Source: Nematostella vectensis (lineage: Eukaryota; Cnidaria; Anthozoa; Actiniaria; Edwardsiidae). From it: 64,000 bases of DNA. The DNA is taken from contig NC_064036.1 of assembly GCF_932526225.1 (NCBI RefSeq), positions 2,480,001-2,544,000 of the forward strand, in the 5' to 3' direction. Each line of letters opens with the position of its first letter. Position 1 is the first letter of the stretch. Shown here in pieces: positions 58,265-64,000 of the stretch. The notes beneath the pieces were generated by a model that saw only the letters and a program-made list of their open reading frames with translations, was not told where the DNA came from and ran no database searches. The translations under genes and the position numbers were made by a program.

Positions 58265-58411
58265 GGATTAATGATTGCTAATTATTTATCTGCGCGAAGT
58301 GGTCCCGACGCAGATTAGTAATCGCTAATTATTAATCTACGCGAAGTGGTCCCGACGTAGATTGATAATTAGCAATTATTAATCTACGCGAAACGCGTTT
58401 CGGTTTCTATG
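58265..58411. repeat. Right-end 46-bp repeats with hairpins
   Basis: About 46-bp units built from (A/G)CTAATTATTAATCT and a hairpin. Hairpin 1: ATCTGCG (58288-58294) and CGCAGAT (58309-58315). Hairpin 2: AATCTACG (58334-58341) and CGTAGATT (58356-58363). Both enclose the same 14-base loop CGAAGTGGTCCCGA. A third copy ends in the palindrome CGAAACGCGTTTCG (58387-58400). After this, composition returns to host type. Confidence 0.85.
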
Positions 58412-59114
58412 AAATTCCAAAGTCCCCCCCTAGATGATCTTGAAACCTTTCGTGTTCGATAAAATTGGAATCTTCATTGTTTGAAAACGTTAATGATGTA
58501 TTTTGCTATATTTCAAGCGGTCGAGCGGTCAACTGTATTTTATTATACCTTTTTTATTCCTCATAGAACTCATACATAAGTCTTCTTAGCAGCCGCTTTT
58601 AGTGTCACAGGGGGAAGGCGTGCGTGACACTGAGGGCGTGTTTTTTCCCTATCATTCTGGAATGGGAATGGTTGGTAGAAAATGTTCAGAATGGCATTCG
58701 AGTCATTCTGCTAAAAGTAGCGGGATAAACGAACGCGCGCTTTTTCTATTCTAATCATTCTCATTCCGGAATCATACGAGTAAAAAAAAAAAAACGCGCC
58801 CTAAAAGCGGCTGCTAGACAACATTGCTCAGACTAGGCATTGGTCTCATACCCAACGCCACTTCCGGTCCACTATATTTATGATTTGTCACGTGACTTGC
58901 ATAATAACAACAAAGTGCTTGTTCAGCCATGTTTGTTCGTGAACATGGTTCCCGTGTTTTTCCACAGAAAACACTTTTGTGGCCGTAAAACCGACAACTT
59001 CACACTTAAACAATTGCTGTGACGCAAGTTGACTAAGTTTTGTGATGAATAGAGCCCAGAGAAGAATAATTTGAAGCGGCAAATTGACTTCTTTTTATTG
59101 ACAACCACGCAACT
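58412..59114. other. Spacer and promoter side of the Dispatched-like gene
   Basis: Contains a 230-bp inverted-repeat element (58587-58816). Between it and the ATG at 59115 are CTTCCGGTCC (ETS-like, about 58861), CACTATATTTATG and TCACGTGAC (E-box, about 58888). No other gene is seen. Confidence 0.5.
58587..58816. mobile_element. MITE-like element with an insertion in one arm
   Basis: Perfect 15-bp outer ends, TAGCAGCCGCTTTTA (58587-58601) and TAAAAGCGGCTGCTA (58802-58816). Inward similarity follows, GGGCGTGTTTTTTCCC against the complement of TAAAAAAAAAAAAACGCGCC and CATTCTGGAATG against CATTCCGGAATC-type sequence. The left arm carries an extra 32 bp (58602-58633) that is itself a hairpin, GTGTCAC/GTGACAC. 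Confidence 0.75.
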
Positions 59115-62100
59115 ATGCCGCAAGGAGCTGGGCATTCCCGACAAAAAAGCGATGACTTCAAGGGATCTTTCGGACGGGATGAGGCTTGTGAGGATCATCT
59201 TGAGACATTTGAACTATCAGAGACTTTACTGGGTCGACATTCTGTGACTTTTCGAAAGCCATCCTTTCGCTGTCTCCAAGGGGCCCGCGCTGTGGCGAAG
59301 AAAATTCGCCATTTGACCTGGAGACCCGTGTTGTTCTGTACAACCCGCACAATCCCTTCTGTATTACTTCTAGCCGTTGCGATCGTAATTCCTATTGTCC
59401 TAGGAGTAGTGACTTTACTAATGTACACACCAAAGGTGGATATGTCGTTAGAATCGTTCTCAATTCCTAACCATGTTGCATCAAGGCATCAAGACGCTTT
59501 CACGGTTGCTAAAAGATATTCGTACTCTTGGAAGCAAACTATGAGAAAGAAACGCGCCGCAGAACCATGGCCACTGCCAGAATCCGAAAACCCAGAGCCT
59601 ACTTCCAAGCCAGACTTTACTCAGACTAATGCGAAGTGGACCATTGATTTGGTTTACTTAGCGAAAGGGAAAGGCGAGCTCAACATGTTCACGAAGAAAA
59701 GACTCCGCGCTATTCATAAACTCGAGCAAAATATCATGCGGCAAGAAGGAATGCAAGATTTCTGTTGGAAATGGAATTATGCTAAACTTGATCCTATTTT
59801 AGTGCAAAGATACAACGCTTGCACTCCTCCTTTATCTCTCGTGGATTTCTTTTTCCCTACGTATGGTTTTTTTGACGGCCAAGGCGATGATAGTAAACTT
59901 ACGGACGAATCGATCGGACGGACATTAAAATTTCTCTTGAGCAGGCAATTTACATACTGGTTTGTGGATGGAAACTTCTCAGTATTGAACCAAAAGAGTT
60001 CTTTTCTACGAGCGCAAATCAAGTTTGGTTACCCACTGAAAGGGTATCCGAAGAAATCAAGCAGAAGTCTTTTTGTGGAACAGCACAAAAAATTCATCAA
60101 CTACATGAAGAAATTTATTCAATTTCTGGATACACAGTCCACTGAGTAAGTATGATATTATATCTTGATATCTCGAATTGATGCCCCAAAATTAAGAGGA
60201 TGATATATTCGTCAACCCTTGATGGAACTATTCGTTATATTTATATCCATTGCTTTTAGTTTGTTTTCCAATATTAAGAACTTCAAGGTTGTATCTACCT
60301 TTTATCACAAAATTCTTCTATCCTATAATAGATGATGTTATAAACTATGTATGAGTTTCGCCATGAATTTATTTGAGAAAATAATGAAATTGGACCTATG
60401 GGTGGTACAGTGAAGCTAAAATACTAACCACAAGAAAATACTTAAAATTGGTATTTTAAGTCTTTTCTGTTGAGTGTCAGTTCATCAGCCAAGCGTATGA
60501 ATGTTGTTTACAATCCTCTAATTAAATATTACGTAACTATACCTAACTATAGGCTCTGTAACGCGAAATTTTTTTTGTTACAACTTGTCTCACCAAAAAA
60601 AATTGTAAGTCACACAAAGAGCTTTCTTTTTTTCTTGCGACTGAGAAAAAAAGTTGCAAAGGGATTGACAAGTTGAAATAGATAAGAATATATAATGTAA
60701 TGGGGCATTATTCAACTCAGCTTTCTTTTCCCATATTTTCACCTTTCTTTTAACTTGGATTAATTCAGCTGTTTTTTTATTTGCTTCATTCTTGATCCCC
60801 ACACCTTGAACATTCAGTAATGCACACACCTCTTTCTTTTTATTTTGATGAATCCCTTAAATTTGCTAGCTCAATTTAAGTATATGCACACTAAATCTCT
60901 TGTCAGTTACATATTTTCCTCTTAGGGTATTTCAAACCGATATTGCGATAGAGGCCAAGTATTTAACTTAAGACACATATCAGACAACAGGATTTAATTT
61001 GTCAAGCAAAATATCCTAGCCAACAGACAGTGTAGACATTTCTTTCAGCAAAATATATTAAGGTGCATTAGTTTGCTTTCCAAAAGGCTTGATTTCCATC
61101 TCGTCTTTTGTCAGTGATGAGGCTATCTTCATTTATTTGTACTATGCACTGTGGCATGATTTTTATCTTATCAAGCTTTGAGACTTCCTATAGCATTTTC
61201 AGCATTTCTGAAGGACTCTGTCTGACATCCAACATCCTGTTGGTTTGTTTAATTAGTCTTTGTTTTCTCTGGGGTGAGGTAGGAGGGGTACTTGGTTATT
61301 TTGCCCATGTCTTGCTAGGGTTTTTTATATTTTATCTTTGCTGTCTCCTGTTACTCACCCTGAATAACCCCTAAACTATAAATGAATCATGTTATAGGAT
61401 TTTAAGATATATTGGTCGTACTGTTGGGGACCTACTTTTTGTCTTATCATTATTTTTTTATGCTGCATTAATTTTTTGTTCAAATTTATGATTTAAGCCA
61501 CCTTTCTAGATGAATAAATTTTTAAAGAAATAACCACCTTTTTAAAATTTATGCTGCCACCCAAAGTCGAATGGAAATAACAATTATTTTAAATGCAGCA
61601 GCTTTGTTCAATTTTTTTGGTAGAGTGGTGCTTCTAGTGTTCTATCATTGTTTAGAGATTTAAACTTCTAGTGTTCTATCATTGTTTAGAGATCTAATAG
61701 CTATTATGACTGTGAAATGGCTTCATGTCACAGCATACCTCAAAACTTAAAGTCTTGATTATTAACGTTGTTAAATTAAAATGGTAAGAGTGTGTTCCTT
61801 GTAGCAAGGCTAGTAGGAGATAGCAGACACCCATCTTGTACAGTATGTTCCCACTAAGTTGATTGTCTGAGAATTGGCTATTCCCATTTGTCTGTTTTGT
61901 AAAAGCTGTTCAGGGTAGCTGCATAGTTTTGAATATGGTGGTAAAGAGTTAATAGACTGTTGTATCATGCAAAAAGAATGACAACACTAAAAATAACCAA
62001 ACTATGCCTTCAATTTGTTCTCTTCAAATTTTATTCTGGGTTCTTTCCATTGTAATAGGGAATTTCTATTTTTCAAGCATTTGCTCTCAATATTTGAAGC

Positions 62101-63244
62101 CATACTTAGGAACCATTCATTCTTTACCAAAAAATGGGTTGAGAGATAAGGTGGGGATTGAAAACCTTTGGAAATGAAGAATGCATTTATTATTGCCAAT
62201 TGGTACCTTTGTGGTGTTGTCTATATTAAACTTGATCACAAGTATTTAAGTTTATTTATGTTTTGTTTGTCTTTACTAAGGCTTTCTTTTGTGTTTTTAG
62301 TGAAGTGAGTATCCTGTATGGGGGACCTGAGGTTTATGACCACCTTGTTGATGAAGCCCTCTGGAAAGATGTCGATCTTGCCAAGTACACCCTCACCCTT
62401 ATCATCCTACTGATGTTCATACTCACGTCCTGTTCCTTCTTACTCACCTTCTTCGGCATTCTAAGCATCCTAGCCTCCCTTCCACTGGCATGCTTCTTCT
62501 TCCGAGTTGTGTTTGGTGTCCCTACTTTCAGCATTCTCAGTGCAACCTCTTTGTTTGTTATCATTGGTATTGGTGTAGATGATGTGTTTGTGTTTATTAA
62601 CACGTTTCATCATGCGGAGAATGCAAAGGATATTGTGACCAGGTTAAAGCACACAATATCCACTGCTGCTGGTGCCACTTTCTTTACTTCCTTCACAACT
62701 GCAGCTGCCTTTGGGGCAAACTGTTTTTCGAAGGTATGTATTTCGGTTTTGTTTTCCATGGGTGTGTCTAGGTTTTTGCTAATACATAGGATTTACACAC
62801 TGAAGAAGTTGTGTCCTTCTGTTATTTATCCTTCACACAAGGGGAGATTCACCCACCCCACCCTCGTAAAAAAATTGGGACATGCACCCCATTAGCCTTT
62901 TTCACACTTGGTAAGCAAAAAGGAAGGTTCAAAATATCTCCATTGAGTGTTGCCGTATATCCTTGCATTGAGGGAGAGTTTAGTTCTATATTGCATTTAA
63001 GAGACAGGTGATTATCAGAGAGTTAATAACCATCGCCTTTTCCAGATTCCAGCGATCCATGACTTTGGTCTCTTTATGATGCTGATTGTCATTAGTTGCT
63101 GGCTGACAGTGGTACTGATAATACCACCTACCCTATACCTGTGGTACCGCTATGTTGCCAGGCTTGAGACCCTGCTCTGGAATCTCTTGTTCAGCTGGCT
63201 CCAGGCATCTTGCTGCAAAACCTCCGCAGCACCACAACTACCAG
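59115..63244 (+). CDS. Dispatched-like RND/sterol-sensing-domain protein (5' part)
   Basis: Exons 59115-60145 (ATG at 59115), 62301-62733 and 63046-63244, all GT/AG, then off the window. A cytosolic N-terminus of about 75 residues is followed by TM1 (IPSVLLLAVAIVIPIVLGVV), a large extracellular loop with a basic site (KKRAAE) and Cys pairs, then the sterol-sensing-domain helices (LTLIILLMFILTSCSFLLTF, SILSATSLFVIIGIGVDDVF). GVDDVFVFINTFHHAENAKD carries the GxxxDD motif of RND permeases, and FFTSFTTAAAFGANCFSK and IPAIHDFGLFMMLIVI follow. The pattern best fits Dispatched proteins, especially the DISP3-like type, which export or transport lipid-linked or sterol cargo in Hedgehog-related biology. 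The exact paralogue is uncertain. Intron 60146-62300 holds a 36-bp direct duplication at about 61633-61698. Confidence 0.88.
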
Positions 63245-64000
63245 GTACTATGGTGTGTCCAGGCTCTAGGCTCTGGTCATAGGTGCTTAATTAACGATAG
63301 TGGAAAGGTTCGTAAGAATTCTTTTAAGCTATATTCGATAGCTTATATTCGGGTAGCTTGTTATTGGTCTCTGCTGAATGGGGGTATTGAAAGATTGCCA
63401 CATAATCACTCTTATCTTTACATAGCTTTAGCAGCAAACAACTCTGCTAAGAGATTCGCTTCAGTCTGTGTGCTTTAAGAAGCTATTGGGCCAACATAAT
63501 TCATTGTAGAGATTTCATGTTTAAAGCATTGTCTTAGTTGATAACTTTAGATGAATATTTTGTCTGCGATTTTCAAGAGTCCTTCAAGTTATAAACTGTT
63601 ATGTAATGAAGGTCGGGTAACAAAAGGTCATACGACTTTGAAAATCTTTTCTTTTGAACAAAACAACCAATCAAAATTTGCAGACACGATTTTGGTGCGA
63701 GTTAGGTGCTGATTGATACTCTGTGGTTGAACTGGCTTCAATTGGTTACCCTGTGGTCCAATAGCTTGTATGTAAACACCACTTGTTTTGTCAGTTTTTG
63801 GGGGGCGCATCATAAGGTATTAACAAATCACTAAATGTAGATACAGTATATGGTCGTATTCTATGTTTATTCAACTTTAAAACGATATATTATTTGCCTG
63901 ACACAATTCATTCTACGAGAACCGACGATGACCCTTTCCACTATCCTTTAAGGGACCCTAAAACAATATCTGTTGTTTCCATCTATTGCTTTTGTACTTG
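63245..64000. other. Intron sequence of the Dispatched-like gene
   Basis: Follows the donor at 63245 (CCAG|GTACTATG). AT-rich, no further exon recognised before the window ends. Confidence 0.5.

Larger units (their letters stand above)
49920..58411. mobile_element. Polinton/virus-like integrated element
   Basis: A block visibly richer in G+C than the host DNA and without recognised introns. Plus strand: small membrane-protein frames, then an intact DDE integrase. Minus strand: a left-end structural-protein-like fragment, and from the right end a Cys-rich mini-protein, an unknown protein and a polymerase-like/SF1 helicase/HNH module converging on the integrase. Retroviral-type integrase with replication enzymes and small membrane proteins is the Polinton (Maverick)/adintovirus pattern. 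No major capsid, protease or packaging ATPase is recognised. No terminal inverted repeat is found; both borders are approximate. Most frames are broken, so this is a decayed copy. Confidence 0.72.

Noticed and set aside
49500-58411. Long terminal inverted repeats of a complete Polinton
   Set aside because: The right-end hairpin repeats and 73-bp repeats have no counterpart that I can find near 49500-50000, so the copy seems truncated or rearranged on the left.

Overview
This window is animal nuclear DNA, most likely from an anthozoan cnidarian such as a sea anemone (inference). Genes are split by many short introns with GT/AG borders. The host genes are conserved metazoan ones, and AT-rich spacers are full of microsatellites, minisatellites, small inverted-repeat elements and decayed retrotransposons. 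No bacterial features (operons, Shine-Dalgarno sites) are seen in the host part.

Host genes, left to right. (1) The 5' exons of an eIF4G-like translation factor, minus strand, 1-3413, running off the left edge. (2) A complete Rab11 GTPase, minus, 5169-7472, six coding exons. (3) A JmjC/cupin-8 Fe(II)/2-oxoglutarate oxygenase, minus, 8948-10590, with an apparent frameshift near its C-terminus. (4) A single-pass membrane protein with a YbaY/YscW-like extracytoplasmic domain, minus, 11402-13407, whose frame stops at a TAA just before a splice donor but continues in frame in the next exon. (5) A full GIGYF (GYF-domain, 4EHP-associated translational repressor) gene, minus, 17305-32650, for which 25 coding exons could be placed. 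(6) A full DNAJC16-like ER thioredoxin/J-protein gene, plus, 33427-41533, twelve exons, divergent from GIGYF. (7) The first three coding exons of a Dispatched-like RND/sterol-sensing-domain protein, plus, from 59115, running off the right edge.

Repeats. The spacer 13.75-16.7 kb is a nested insertion: a 2.8-kb terminal-inverted-repeat element, carrying a dead reverse transcriptase fragment, sits inside another repeat whose uninterrupted relative lies at 44.5 kb. A decayed CR1/L2-like retrotransposon sits in DNAJC16 intron 3. GIGYF holds a codon-phased minisatellite and a 60-bp tandem repeat that multiplies a splice acceptor. The spacer 45.2-49.0 kb is largely satellite DNA: a 33-bp satellite of about 45 units with an internal 527-bp duplication, a duplicated GGGTA-rich block and a 19-bp satellite.

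The most unusual region is about 49.9-58.4 kb, a visibly GC-richer block looking like an integrated Polinton/virus-like element. Its plus strand has small membrane-protein frames followed by an intact DDE (retroviral-type) integrase. Its minus strand has a cysteine-rich mini-protein, an unrecognised protein, and a broken polymerase-like / SF1 helicase / HNH-type zinc module that converges on the integrase. A minus-strand fragment at the left may be the end of a structural protein. The right edge carries tandem 73-bp repeats and two hairpins whose stems differ by a compensated base pair. The integrase is open while nearly all other frames are broken, so the copy is probably not autonomous.
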